From Aequorivita capsosiphonis DSM 23843 (GTDB lineage Bacteria > Bacteroidota > Bacteroidia > Flavobacteriales > Flavobacteriaceae), in NCBI RefSeq assembly GCF_000429125.1, contig NZ_AUBG01000011.1, positions 62,001-126,000 of the forward strand: 64,000 bases of DNA, in the 5' to 3' direction. Both the position numbers and the translations under genes were made by a program. Below the pieces are notes generated by a model. That model saw only the letters and a list, made by a program, of their open reading frames with translations. It made no database searches and was not told the origin of the DNA. Positions 26,627-36,389 of the stretch are shown here, one piece after another. How positions within the stretch are numbered: the stretch's first letter is position 1; the number at the start of each line of letters is the position of its first letter.

Positions 26627-28474
26627 ATGTGTGGAATTGTAGGCTACATTGGCCATAGAGAAGCATACCCAATTATTCTTAACGGGCTAAAGCGCCTAGA
26701 ATACAGAGGTTATGACAGTGCAGGCATTGCACTTTTTGATGGCGATGAAATTCAACTTTGCAAAACACAAGGCAAAGTTGCTGATTTAGAAGCTAAAGCT
26801 GAAAGTGAAATTTCCCTAAAAGGAAATATTGGGATTGGCCATACGCGTTGGGCTACTCACGGAGTACCAAATGATGTGAACAGCCACCCCCACTATTCAA
26901 ACAGTGGCAATTTGGTTCTCATCCACAATGGAATCATTGAAAATTATGATGCGCTAAAAAAGGAATTGATAAAAAGAGGATACACCTTTAAATCTGAAAC
27001 CGACACGGAAGTCTTGGTAAATCTTATAGAAGAAATTCAAATTAAGGAAAAAGTGAAACTCGGAAAGGCCGTTCAAATAGCCCTGAACCAAGTGATTGGC
27101 GCTTACGCCATTGCTCTTTTCGACAGAAAAAAACCAGATGAAATTGTAGTTGCAAAACTTGGTAGCCCATTGGCTATTGGGGTTGGTGAAGATGAATTCT
27201 TCATTGCTAGTGATGCCTCACCTTTTATTGAGTTTACTAAAAGTGCCATTTATTTGGAAGATGAGGAAATGGCCATCATTCGTCTTGGACGCGATGTGAA
27301 AGTTCGCAAAATCGAAGACGATAAATTGGTTGCGCCAATCATTCAAGAACTCCAACTCAATCTGGAGCAAATTGAAAAAGGTGGATATGACCATTTTATG
27401 CTGAAGGAAATATTTGAGCAACCATCCGTTATAAAAGACACTTATAGAGGAAGGCTTTTAGCAGATCAAGGTATCGTTAGACTTGGTGGTCTAGAAGATC
27501 ACATTGGAAAATTCATCAATGCAGAACGAATTATCATTGTAGCATGCGGAACTTCTTGGCACGCTGGTTTAGTAGCCGAATATATTATTGAAGATTTGGT
27601 TCGTATTCCCGTTGAGGTTGAATACGCGTCCGAATTTCGTTATAGAAATCCAATCATTTCAGAAAAAGATGTTGTTATTGCTATTTCCCAAAGTGGAGAA
27701 ACTGCTGACACCCTTGCTGCAATAAAGCTTGCTAAATCAAAAGGAGCTTTTGTTTATGGCATTTGCAACGTTGTTGGCTCCACTATTTCGAGAGAAACAC
27801 ATAGCGGAACTTATACGCATGCCGGTCCTGAAATTGGTGTTGCTTCAACAAAAGCATTCACTACCCAGATCACCGTCTTGACTATGATTGCCCTACGCCT
27901 GGCGAAAGCCAAAGGAACCATCAGCCAACGTGATTTTATGCTCTATCTACGTGAGTTGGATCTTATTCCGAAACATGTAGAAGAAGCCTTGAAAACTGAT
28001 GATAAGATAAAGGAAATCTCTGCTGTCTTTAAAGATGCCCGAAACTTTCTATACTTGGGAAGAGGCTACAATTTCCCTGTAGCCTTGGAAGGCGCTTTAA
28101 AACTAAAGGAAATTTCATATATCCACGCTGAAGGTTATCCGGCTGCTGAAATGAAGCACGGACCGATTGCACTTATTGACGAACAAATGCCCGTTGTGGT
28201 TATTGCAATAAAAAGTGATCACTATGAAAAAGTGGTGAGCAATATTCAAGAAATAAAAGCTAGAAAAGGTAAAATTATAGCAGTCGTCTCCCAAGGAGAT
28301 ACCGCTGTAAGAGAAATGGCAGACTACGTTATGGAAGTGCCTCACACCCCAGAAGCTTTAACGCCATTAGTTACTACCATTCCATTGCAATTGCTTTCAT
28401 ACCACATTGCAGTTATGCTCGGTAGAAATGTCGATCAACCGCGTAACTTAGCGAAATCGGTTACTGTGGAATAA
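26627..28474 (+). CDS. glmS: Glutamine--fructose-6-phosphate aminotransferase (isomerizing)
   Basis: A 615-residue enzyme that makes glucosamine-6-phosphate from fructose-6-phosphate and glutamine, the first step toward UDP-GlcNAc. The N-terminal Ntn glutaminase domain starts at C2 (MCGIVGYIGHREA) with RLEYRGYDSAGIA and HTRWATHG. Two SIS domains follow (CGTSWHAG and ISQSGETADTLAA, then FLYLGRGYNFPVALEGALK), and the C-terminus is PRNLAKSVTVE, the invariant tail. Complete and of usual length. No glmS ribozyme is seen in the 9-nt gap before it, as expected outside Firmicutes. Confidence 0.97.
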   Translation: MCGIVGYIGHREAYPIILNGLKRLEYRGYDSAGIALFDGDEIQLCKTQGKVADLEAKAESEISLKGNIGIGHTRWATHGVPNDVNSHPHYSNSGNLVLIHNGIIENYDALKKELIKRGYTFKSETDTEVLVNLIEEIQIKEKVKLGKAVQIALNQVIGAYAIALFDRKKPDEIVVAKLGSPLAIGVGEDEFFIASDASPFIEFTKSAIYLEDEEMAIIRLGRDVKVRKIEDDKLVAPIIQELQLNLEQIEKGGYDHFMLKEIFEQPSVIKDTYRGRLLADQGIVRLGGLEDHIGKFINAERIIIVACGTSWHAGLVAEYIIEDLVRIPVEVEYASEFRYRNPIISEKDVVIAISQSGETADTLAAIKLAKSKGAFVYGICNVVGSTISRETHSGTYTHAGPEIGVASTKAFTTQITVLTMIALRLAKAKGTISQRDFMLYLRELDLIPKHVEEALKTDDKIKEISAVFKDARNFLYLGRGYNFPVALEGALKLKEISYIHAEGYPAAEMKHGPIALIDEQMPVVVIAIKSDHYEKVVSNIQEIKARKGKIIAVVSQGDTAVREMADYVMEVPHTPEALTPLVTTIPLQLLSYHIAVMLGRNVDQPRNLAKSVTVE

Positions 28475-28505
28475 GTTTTCAGAAAAAAGACAATAGAATA
28501 AAGAT

Positions 28506-28547
28506 AAAAGACGAATCCGTGAAATATTTAAGGGTTCGTCTTTTTTT
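28506..28547 (+). terminator. Terminator of glmS
   Basis: AAAAGACGAA(T)CC pairs with GG(G)TTCGTCTTTT over a 13-nt loop, followed by T7, 31 nt after glmS. Confidence 0.85.
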
Positions 28548-28671
28548 ATTTTAAATATAATATCAATTTCAAATCGTGATTCAAAAGGTTCGCGATGAAG
28601 AATCGGGACAAGTTGTGGTTTTAAACGTCCTATCTCTCTTTAGTCTTGATTCCCTTCAGTCGTGGTTCAAA

Positions 28672-29244
28672 ATGTCAACTTATAAAAACCTAGTTTCAAC
28701 TTTTTTAAAAAGCACATGCTTTATGCTTTTGGCATTTTGCACATTTTCCTGTATTCCATTGAAAATTGCCCCAAATATTGAAGGCGCAAAAATCTACAAA
28801 GGGAAAAAATTCAAAAATCAACTTCCTAAACAGTACGTTTATGTTTTTGAAGACCCAAAAGATGCAAACGAATTTTACACCTATATTAATGCCAAGTATG
28901 ATATTGACTATGACGTTGGTGGTGGAAACTTACCTATATCCATAAACAACAAAAGGTATTATCTCACTTTTTACGAAATAGAACGGAATACGAAAACCGT
29001 GAACCTTGTACCAATTGTGGCTGATGCTGTAATGGACAGCAAAGGGATTGATCCAGCTTTCGAAAATCAATATACATCTCGATCGGGTTCTTGGTATATC
29101 GCATTAACCGTGACTGATGAAGAGTTTCAAGACAATTTAAAAGAAACCGATCCTGCCTACAAAAATATAATAATGCATCTTGACCATTTGCGAAACGAAT
29201 ACCTTTCCACCGCAAATTATATGGAAATTTATTTGAAAAGATAA
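28672..29244 (+). CDS. Putative lipoprotein, function unknown
   Basis: A 190-residue protein. I take the ATG at 28672 because the reading from there gives a signal peptide and lipobox (CTFSC, C27); a longer in-frame start at 28576 would place 32 polar residues before it. The mature part starts IPLKIAPNIEGAKIYKGKKF and has alternating strands and helices with no known motif. It is transcribed alone; the glmS terminator is upstream and 89 nt follow before the next gene. No paralogue in this window. Confidence 0.6.
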   Translation: MSTYKNLVSTFLKSTCFMLLAFCTFSCIPLKIAPNIEGAKIYKGKKFKNQLPKQYVYVFEDPKDANEFYTYINAKYDIDYDVGGGNLPISINNKRYYLTFYEIERNTKTVNLVPIVADAVMDSKGIDPAFENQYTSRSGSWYIALTVTDEEFQDNLKETDPAYKNIIMHLDHLRNEYLSTANYMEIYLKR

Positions 29245-29333
29245 CGTCGAATTTTTTCTTTCCCTGACTCGCATTAGTCTCCTTTCTTGATTCCCTTCAG
29301 CCTTGTTTCCAAATTAATTGATACTTTTATTAA

Positions 29334-30077
29334 ATGAAAGTTATCAATCTCATTTCAGGCCCCAGAAACCTTTCTACCGCCCTTATGTATTCCTTTGCAC
29401 AGCGCGACGATATAATAGTTTTAGACGAACCTTTTTATGGCTATTATCTTCAAAATGCAACTTTGGAAAACGACCATCCCTCGCAAAATGAAATTCTGCA
29501 AACCTTGGAATTCAAAGAAGAAAAAGTAGTTGAAGAAATAAATTTACTTTCAGACTCTTCTGCCGGACGGACAGGAAAGAAAAACGTTTTTGTAAAAGGA
29601 ATGGCGCATCACTATTTAACCGATTCACCTAGATATATATTGAATTGGGAAAACGTGGTTTTAATTCGACATCCTAAAAAGTTGATTGCCTCCTTTTCGA
29701 AAGTAATCCATACTCCTACTATCAACGATATTGGAATCAAAAAAGCTTCTGAACTATTCCTATTTCTGAAGAACAACGAAAAAACACCAATTGTTATAGA
29801 CAGTGATGAACTTTTGAAAAACCCAGAAGCCTATTTGAAAAAACTTTGTAACTTACTAAAGATTCCCTTTTCTGAAAAAATGCTTCACTGGAAAAAAGGC
29901 GGAATACCTGAAGATGGCATTTGGGCAAAACATTGGTACACTAACGTCCATAATTCAGAAGGTTTTGCCCTGCAAAAAAGCAGTTCGCAAGATTTGCCGA
30001 AACATTTGGAACCATTGCTGAAAAAGGCCTTGCCATATTATGAAACTTTAAAAAATAATGTTTTGATTAATACCTAA
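29334..30077 (+). CDS. Sulfotransferase-like P-loop protein
   Basis: A 247-residue protein that opens with a PAPS-binding-like loop SGPRNLSTALMYSFAQR (residues 8-24), then VLDEPFYGYYL, and a second conserved helix VVLIRHPKKLIASFSKV that corresponds to the 3'-phosphate-binding Arg-x-x-x segment of sulfotransferases. So it belongs to the sulfotransferase-like superfamily, though the substrate is unknown. It precedes a class IV aminotransferase by 206 nt (with a palindromic repeat between). Plant branched-chain-aminotransferase-like proteins are reported to combine these two domains in one chain, which supports a functional link; I recall this from general knowledge and am not certain. Confidence 0.75.
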   Translation: MKVINLISGPRNLSTALMYSFAQRDDIIVLDEPFYGYYLQNATLENDHPSQNEILQTLEFKEEKVVEEINLLSDSSAGRTGKKNVFVKGMAHHYLTDSPRYILNWENVVLIRHPKKLIASFSKVIHTPTINDIGIKKASELFLFLKNNEKTPIVIDSDELLKNPEAYLKKLCNLLKIPFSEKMLHWKKGGIPEDGIWAKHWYTNVHNSEGFALQKSSSQDLPKHLEPLLKKALPYYETLKNNVLINT

Positions 30078-30130
30078 TTATGACGAATTCAAACCAATAT
30101 TATAAGAACACCGAACCCGAAGTGTTCATA

Positions 30131-30226
30131 TATTTATAGCAAACAACATTGAAACCGCATTCGACCCCGATGGGGTCTTATAAACCTAGCTAATTGTTTT
30201 CTATAAATATTTCATCCCTTCGGGAT
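30131..30226. repeat. MITE/REP-like palindromic element
   Basis: TATTTATAGCAAACAA (30131-30146) and its near-perfect inverse (30194-30209, 15 of 16) bracket an inner ACCCC-GAT-GGGGT hairpin. Immediately beyond is TCATCCC-TTC-GGGATGA (30212-30228). The arrangement fits a small dispersed non-coding element lying between two genes. Confidence 0.75.
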
Positions 30227-30283
30227 GAGGCGTTAAAAAATACCATTAAACTTTTAAACTCATAAACTCTCAACTTCAAAATT

Positions 30284-31177
30284 ATGCTTCAAAAATCCAA
30301 TCCCAAAAACGATACCATTCAAGTTTTTATAAAAGATAGATTATACCCGAGAAACGAAGCTAAAGTTTCTGTTTTTGACAGTTCTGTACAAGGAGGCGAT
30401 GCGGTTTGGGAAGGTTTGCGCGTCTATCCCGAAGGTGTAGTTTGCTTAGATAAACACCTAACCCGTTTGTACGAATCTGCTAAAACCTTGGCATTTACGG
30501 ATATCCCTTCCAAAGAATTCATTAAAAAAGCTATCAAACAAACCCTCGATGCCAATAGGATGAATGACGATACACATATTCGTTTAACCTTGACCCGTGG
30601 TGAAAAAATAACCAGCGGTATGGATCCTCGCCTAAATCAAAGCGGCTCTTGCCTAATAGTTTTGGCAGAATGGAAACCTTTGGTCTACGATAACAATCAC
30701 GGAATAAAAGTAATAAGCACCAGTCAACGTCGCAACTCACCGCAATTTTTGGATAGTAAGATTCATCATAACAATTTGCTCAATAATATTATCGCAAAAA
30801 TTCAAGCGAATGTGGCTGGAAAAGATGCGGGATTAATGCTTGACGATCGTGGCTTTATAGCTGAACTTAATGGCAGCAACCTTTTTATGGTAAAAGATGG
30901 AAAGGTCTACACACCGTTTGCGCACGCCTGTCTTCCTGGAATTACACGGAATTCAGTGATTGAAATGTGTAAAAAATACGATATCGAAATAACAGAAGCG
31001 GATATCACCCTTTCTCAGTTCTATAATGCTGATGGTGTTCTAGCAACAGGAACCATGGGGGAATTGACGCCAGTTATTGAGATTGATGGCCGCAGCGTTT
31101 CCAAAGATGATACCCTTCAGAAGCGAATAATTTCACTTTTTTCGGAAGAGGTTCGTGGGCTTTGCGAAATGCTCTGA
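30284..31177 (+). CDS. Class IV aminotransferase (branched-chain / D-amino-acid aminotransferase family)
   Basis: A 297-residue fold-type IV PLP enzyme. Landmarks: SVQGGDAVWEGLRVY at 34-48, RLTLTRG at 100-106, the probable PLP lysine K159 in LDSKIHHNNLLNN, AELNGSNLFMV with the neighbouring Glu, LPGITRNSVIEM, and the phosphate-binding ATGTMGELTPV near the end. It might make or break branched-chain amino acids, D-amino acids or aminodeoxychorismate; the family does not separate these by eye. It follows the sulfotransferase-like gene on the same strand. The unit is not attached to ilv genes here, which argues against a general IlvE. Confidence 0.85.
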   Translation: MLQKSNPKNDTIQVFIKDRLYPRNEAKVSVFDSSVQGGDAVWEGLRVYPEGVVCLDKHLTRLYESAKTLAFTDIPSKEFIKKAIKQTLDANRMNDDTHIRLTLTRGEKITSGMDPRLNQSGSCLIVLAEWKPLVYDNNHGIKVISTSQRRNSPQFLDSKIHHNNLLNNIIAKIQANVAGKDAGLMLDDRGFIAELNGSNLFMVKDGKVYTPFAHACLPGITRNSVIEMCKKYDIEITEADITLSQFYNADGVLATGTMGELTPVIEIDGRSVSKDDTLQKRIISLFSEEVRGLCEML

Positions 31178-31251
31178 TTATTCAAGCCCCAAAGGCCTCA
31201 AAGAACTTTGTGGGCTAGTATTTCTTACCTATAATTTTTTTAAAAATTCCG

Positions 31252-31283
31252 TTGCAAATATCACCCAGAAAAAACTATCTTTG
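31252..31283 (+). promoter_or_regulatory. Promoter of atpD
   Basis: TTG at 31252-31254, 21 nt, then TATCTTTG at 31276-31283. The predicted 5' leader is about 55 nt. Confidence 0.7.
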
Positions 31284-31329
31284 CACCGTTCAAAACAGGG
31301 GTTGATTTTTAACCCTTAGATAACTATAA

Positions 31330-32850
<1,521 letters not shown>

Positions 32851-32861
32851 AACAAGTTCAG

Positions 32862-32917
32862 AGTTATGAGTTATGAGTGCAGAGTTGCTCATAACTCATA
32901 ACTCATAACTCATAACT
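32862..32917. repeat. Long hairpin and CTCATAA tandem repeat between atpD and atpC
   Basis: A 16-nt arm (AGTTATGAGTTATGAG, 32862-32877) pairs perfectly with 32888-32903; the right side continues as four tandem CATAACT units to 32917. It ends 7 nt before the atpC ATG and could reduce readthrough or translation of atpC. Confidence 0.85.
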
Positions 32918-32924
32918 AAAAAAG

Positions 32925-33200
32925 ATGTATTTAGAAATAGTAACCCCCGAAGCATCCTTAGTGTCTGGAGAAGTAGTAAGCATAACCGTTCCAGGTGTGG
33001 AAGGTGAGTTCCAAATGTTGAATAACCATGCTCCTATCGTTTCTGTTTTACAGGAAGGCAAAGTGAAGTTTGACGGAAACCCAACCATAGCGGAAGGTTT
33101 TCAGAAAAAATTTAGCAAAGAAGATGGAAAATGGGTACTTCATATTTCTGGAGGAACTGTTGAATGTAATAAGAACAGAGTGATGGTTTTGGCAGATTAG
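32925..33200 (+). CDS. atpC: F1F0 ATP synthase subunit epsilon (short form)
   Basis: A 91-residue epsilon subunit of the F1 rotor stalk. It has only the N-terminal beta-sandwich (YLEIVTPEASLVSGEV, VPGVEGEFQMLNNHAPIVS, HISGGTVECNKNRVMVLAD). The C-terminal helical hairpin that inhibits ATP hydrolysis in about 135-residue homologues is missing; this short form is common in Bacteroidota and is not a truncation. It follows atpD after a palindromic repeat. Confidence 0.95.
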   Translation: MYLEIVTPEASLVSGEVVSITVPGVEGEFQMLNNHAPIVSVLQEGKVKFDGNPTIAEGFQKKFSKEDGKWVLHISGGTVECNKNRVMVLAD

Positions 33201-33272
33201 CTTCGATACAATTCCAACTGAAAGGTCGGAATCACTCAGCTACCTTTGAAAAGAAAATCCCAAAAAAATATA

Positions 33273-33308
33273 AAATCCCAAATTCCAATAAAATGGAGTT
33301 TGGGATTT
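33273..33308 (+). terminator. Terminator of the atpD-atpC unit
   Basis: AAATCCCAAA and TTTGGGATTT form a perfect 10-bp stem with a 16-nt loop, 72 nt after atpC. The trailing T tract is short. Confidence 0.65.
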
Positions 33309-33326
33309 ATTGTTTCCTGCAAGGTG

Positions 33327-33350
33327 TCATTGCGAGGCACGAAGCAATCT
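33327..33350. repeat. Short dispersed repeat (ATTGC...GCAAT type)
   Basis: ATTGCGAGGCACGAAGCAAT is a palindrome-ended sequence that I recognise as a dispersed intergenic repeat of many bacteria. It stands between the atpC terminator and the parE stop. Confidence 0.6.
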
Positions 33351-33381
33351 CCTTGTAGAGGTATCTATTCAATCTAATGAG

Positions 33382-33690
33382 TTATTCAAAATAATCCATT
33401 GTATTTTGGCTTTGATGTAAGATTCTCACAATTTCAATAGAAATATCTGTAATTAAATAAAATACGAGGTGGGAGCCATATGGAATGCTTCGAATGCCTG
33501 AACCAATATCATTTCGGAGAATTCCTTCGTTCGGGAAAGTAGTTAGTTGCTCAAAAAGCGATTCTAAACCGAAAAAATATTTTAAAGCTTGATCTATTCC
33601 GAAACGATCTTCATCATAATCGAAAATCCCATCCACGTCAAATTTGGCATTATAAGTTAAAGTATAATATTCCTTTCCAGCATTAATCAT
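33382..33690 (-). CDS. parE: ParE/RelE-type toxin of a type II toxin-antitoxin system
   Basis: A 102-residue ParE/RelE-fold protein. Visible features are an early LTYNAKFDVDGIFDYDEDRFG, a middle helix LESLFEQLTTFPNEG, and the C-terminal strands IRSIPYGSHLVFYLITDISIEIVRILHQSQN, the family's R-x-x-P / V-x-I-x-R-I-x-H-x-x pattern. It overlaps the end of the ParD gene by 8 nt, the standard coupling for such pairs. Members act on DNA gyrase (ParE) or ribosomes (RelE); which applies cannot be read here, but the ParD-type partner favours ParE. The gene looks intact. Confidence 0.9.
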   Translation of the reverse strand: MINAGKEYYTLTYNAKFDVDGIFDYDEDRFGIDQALKYFFGLESLFEQLTTFPNEGILRNDIGSGIRSIPYGSHLVFYLITDISIEIVRILHQSQNTMDYFE

Positions 33691-33919
33691 CGATATTATA
33701 TTGCCTTTTCTTCTGCTCTAAGATATCCTTCATAGTAAAAGGACTAACCCCACTATCAATACCTTTTTGTATCTCGTTACGCAAATATTGTAACTTTTGT
33801 TCATTAAGTTCATGAGCACGCAAAGCATCTCTTACTACCTCACTGGCGTTTTGATAATCGCCAGATTTTACCCTGTCGTCAATGTATTTTCGCTGCTTTT
33901 CTGTAAGACTAACATTCAT
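33683..33919 (-). CDS. parD: ParD-type ribbon-helix-helix antitoxin
   Basis: A 78-residue antitoxin starting at the ATG at 33919 (MNVSLTEKQRKYIDDRVKSG); an in-frame start 25 codons upstream would cross the operator and give a non-family tail. The ribbon-helix-helix DNA-binding part is residues 1-45 (NASEVVRDALRAHE), and the C-terminal part that wraps the toxin is LQYLRNEIQKGIDSGVSPF. It is upstream of and overlaps parE. The perfect palindrome upstream (33953-33981) is the likely site of autoregulation. Confidence 0.9.
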   Translation of the reverse strand: MNVSLTEKQRKYIDDRVKSGDYQNASEVVRDALRAHELNEQKLQYLRNEIQKGIDSGVSPFTMKDILEQKKRQYNIDD

Positions 33920-33952
33920 GATTTTTTTCTTTATAAATATAAATATACAATT

Positions 33953-33981
33953 TATGTCCATATCTAGCAAATATGGACATA
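33953..33981 (-). promoter_or_regulatory. Palindromic operator of parDE
   Basis: TATGTCCATAT and ATATGGACATA are perfect 11-bp inverted repeats separated by 7 nt, 33 nt upstream of the parD start. The position and symmetry fit an RHH-protein operator. Confidence 0.75.
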
Positions 33982-34103
33982 ATATTGTCTTCATTACGTA
34001 AATGCCAATTCCTTGAAAAAATTCGATTCAGTACCGCAATTAGATATTATCTCCAATTTCCTTAAAGTTCTATTAACCGCGTCCTACAATGCAAAGAGAT
34101 TCG

Positions 34104-34111
34104 TAAATTTG
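34104..34111 (+). promoter_or_regulatory. Promoter -7 box of the cupin gene
   Basis: TAAATTTG, 16 nt before the ATG at 34128. No clear -33 TTG. Confidence 0.45.
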
Positions 34112-34127
34112 CCTGAATCCAAAGATT

Positions 34128-34982
34128 ATGCAGCTACAGAAGATAGACCAGGTAAAGAGCATTACCAAAGAAGATTTTCTCAAGAATTACTTTAAACCCC
34201 AAAAACCGGTTGTTATCGAACATTTTGTCGATGATTGGCCTGCATTTTCTAAATGGGATCTAGACTATATGGGGGATGTTGCAGGCGATAAAACCGTACC
34301 GCTTTATGACAACCGACCTGTGAGTCACGAAGACGGTTTTAATGAACCACACGCCAAAATGAAGATGAGCGAATATGTGGAACTTCTTAAAAAAGAACCT
34401 ACCAAGTACCGTATTTTTCTTTGGAACATCTTAAAGGAAGTACCACAGCTTCAACAGGATTTTACCTATCCCGATTTCGGTCTAAAATTGATGAAAGGCT
34501 TGCCGATGCTCTTTTTCGGTGGAGAAGATTCATATACTTTTATGCATTATGATATCGATTTGGCGAACATTTTTCATTTCCACTTCCAAGGAAAAAAAGA
34601 AGTGATTCTCTTTGACCAAAAGCAGAACGATTATCTCTATAAAATTCCACATTCTCTAATTACTCGTGAAGACATAGATTTTCACAATCCTGATTTTGAA
34701 AAATGGCCTGCGTTAAAAAAAGCAGAAGGTTATATTGCTAATTTAGAACATGGCAACGTGCTGTATATGCCGGAAGGCTATTGGCATTATATGCGCTACA
34801 TTACCCCTGGGTTTTCTATGAGTTTACGCGCCATTCCCAGACATCCTAAAAATTTGGCAAAAGCAGTTTACAATATTGCCATTATGCGCTATTACGACCA
34901 ATTTATGCGTAGAATAAAAGGTCAAAAATGGATTGACTGGAAAAACGAACAAGCGATCGTTCGCACTAACAAAAGGCTCTAA
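34128..34982 (+). CDS. Cupin-like JmjC-type hydroxylase family protein
   Basis: A 284-residue protein of the cupin_8 (JmjC-like, FIH-related) family. The Fe(II) ligands look present: H140 and D142 in FMHYDIDLAN and the distal H220 in EGYWHYMRY. N-terminal KPVVIEHFVDDWPAFSKWDLDYMG is the family opening. Members are 2-oxoglutarate-dependent oxygenases that hydroxylate amino acid side chains of proteins such as ribosomal or translation factors; the target here is unknown. Transcribed alone from a TAAATTTG promoter. It is upstream of a small outer-membrane protein gene. Confidence 0.85.
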   Translation: MQLQKIDQVKSITKEDFLKNYFKPQKPVVIEHFVDDWPAFSKWDLDYMGDVAGDKTVPLYDNRPVSHEDGFNEPHAKMKMSEYVELLKKEPTKYRIFLWNILKEVPQLQQDFTYPDFGLKLMKGLPMLFFGGEDSYTFMHYDIDLANIFHFHFQGKKEVILFDQKQNDYLYKIPHSLITREDIDFHNPDFEKWPALKKAEGYIANLEHGNVLYMPEGYWHYMRYITPGFSMSLRAIPRHPKNLAKAVYNIAIMRYYDQFMRRIKGQKWIDWKNEQAIVRTNKRL

Positions 34983-35023
34983 TTTCGTCATAAATCAGTA
35001 TCTTTCCATTAAATCCTTCATCT

Positions 35024-35539
35024 ATGAGAACATTCGCTACCGTATTTGCACTTCTTTGTTTACAACTTAGCTTTGGCCAAGCTTACACAGGAAAAGGCGA
35101 CGTTAAGTTCCAAGTTGGTGCAAACCTTCAAGAATACGGCACGGGAATTATGGGAAGTTTAGACTTTGGCGTGGGTGAAAACATTTCTTTTGGAGTGGCT
35201 TCAGCTTATCTATTGGGAATTGATAAGGTTCGAAATCTTGATGGCGAAGAAGTCCCATTTGCAAAATTTGGAGATCGTTTCGATTTAAGAGCGCGTTTTA
35301 ACGCCAATCTTGGCAACGTAATAAATATTGACGAAGGTTTTGATATTTACCCCGGACTCTACGCAAGCTTAAAAAACTTTGGCGGTCATTTGGGTGCGCG
35401 TTATTTCTTCACCTACGGTTTCGGAGTTTTTACTGAAATAAGCGTTCCCTTCGCAAAATACAATACAGATATATTAACTCCCGCTGAAAAGCTTCACAAT
35501 CAATTCTCGTTTAACTTAGGAGCTTCGTTTAATATTTAG
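35024..35539 (+). CDS. Small outer-membrane beta-barrel protein
   Basis: A 171-residue protein with a signal peptide (cleavage about residue 18, LSFGQA) and a run of amphipathic strands rich in Gly and aromatic residues (GKGDVKFQVGANLQEYG, GMDFGVGENISFGVASAY-like turns, NQFSFNLGASFNI at the end). About eight strands would make a small barrel of the OmpA-N or OmpX size. No enzymatic motif. It is alone and followed by an unknown secreted protein gene. Flavobacterial homologues exist as proteins of unknown function; I cannot name a role. Confidence 0.65.
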   Translation: MRTFATVFALLCLQLSFGQAYTGKGDVKFQVGANLQEYGTGIMGSLDFGVGENISFGVASAYLLGIDKVRNLDGEEVPFAKFGDRFDLRARFNANLGNVINIDEGFDIYPGLYASLKNFGGHLGARYFFTYGFGVFTEISVPFAKYNTDILTPAEKLHNQFSFNLGASFNI

Positions 35540-35643
35540 TTTTCTAAGTAACTTTTATTAAGAAAGCAATCATTAAACTTACTAGAAGTATTTGTTTAAT
35601 TTTTTTTTCCATATTTGTGTCAGGGTTTAAAAAACTTACAATC

Positions 35644-36330
35644 ATGAAAATTAAATTACTTCTAATAGCTGCTTTTCATTTATTAATTATCTCAAGTTCC
35701 TTTTCACAAAGTGATACTCTATCTTCTAAAGAAAGAATGATTCTAATTGAGGAAATGATAAAAAATAGGAAAGGGAATCCATCAATTGGATATTATCTTA
35801 CAACTAAAGACGAAAGAATTGATATGTATAGCATGCAAGACACTGAAGAAACGATATTAAACATGTATTCTTATAGTGACTATGCATTAACGGCCGAGCG
35901 ACTTTTTTATCATAATGAAAAAGGGAAAGTTATCAAAGTGAAACAAAGAAAGGTATCAGAGCTATTTGTTGGCAACAACTATTACACACGTTTAAAAATA
36001 GGAAGTAAATTTGGCCTAAATAGATTACATCAGGTTATAGTGCAAAATGATAAATATGTATTAACAGAATATTTCTCCCATAGTTCCTTTTATTATTATC
36101 TATATGATAAAAAGAATGATAATTTTATTTACAAGAAAAAACGAGCAAAAAATAATACTAAGGACGACGTTAAATTTGCTAAAAAATATCTTAAGCCATA
36201 TTTTAAGAACTGTTCAGAATTTATAATTAGGCTCGATGAAAATTTAAGCAAGGAATATAAAAAAATAATAGGACAAGGAGGGTATTCAAGTGATATGATG
36301 GAAGGTATTTCAAATCTAGAATGTGAATAA
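35644..36330 (+). CDS. Secreted hypothetical protein
   Basis: A 228-residue protein. The ATG at 35644 gives a clear signal peptide (MKIKLLLIAAFHLLIISSSF, then SQSDTLSS), so the in-frame start 9 codons earlier is less likely. The mature part is lysine- and tyrosine-rich with beta-prone repeats and no recognisable family. The base composition looks more AT-rich than the neighbouring core genes, which fits a recently acquired or fast-evolving gene. No partner gene is close. Confidence 0.55.
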   Translation: MKIKLLLIAAFHLLIISSSFSQSDTLSSKERMILIEEMIKNRKGNPSIGYYLTTKDERIDMYSMQDTEETILNMYSYSDYALTAERLFYHNEKGKVIKVKQRKVSELFVGNNYYTRLKIGSKFGLNRLHQVIVQNDKYVLTEYFSHSSFYYYLYDKKNDNFIYKKKRAKNNTKDDVKFAKKYLKPYFKNCSEFIIRLDENLSKEYKKIIGQGGYSSDMMEGISNLECE

Positions 36331-36389
36331 CAATTGCCAAATCAACACCAACATCTCTTTTAAGTAAGCTCGCATTGGCCCAAACTAGC

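Noticed and set aside
28642-29320. Repeated TTGATTCCCTTCAG phrases upstream of the lipoprotein and sulfotransferase genes
   Set aside because: Two similar 15-nt stretches (near 28646 and 29288) only; could be chance or a minor intergenic repeat and gives no functional hint.
34013-34195. 60-codon reading before and across the cupin gene start
   Set aside because: It overlaps the cupin gene in another frame and has no start context or protein-like pattern; the promoter box lies inside it.
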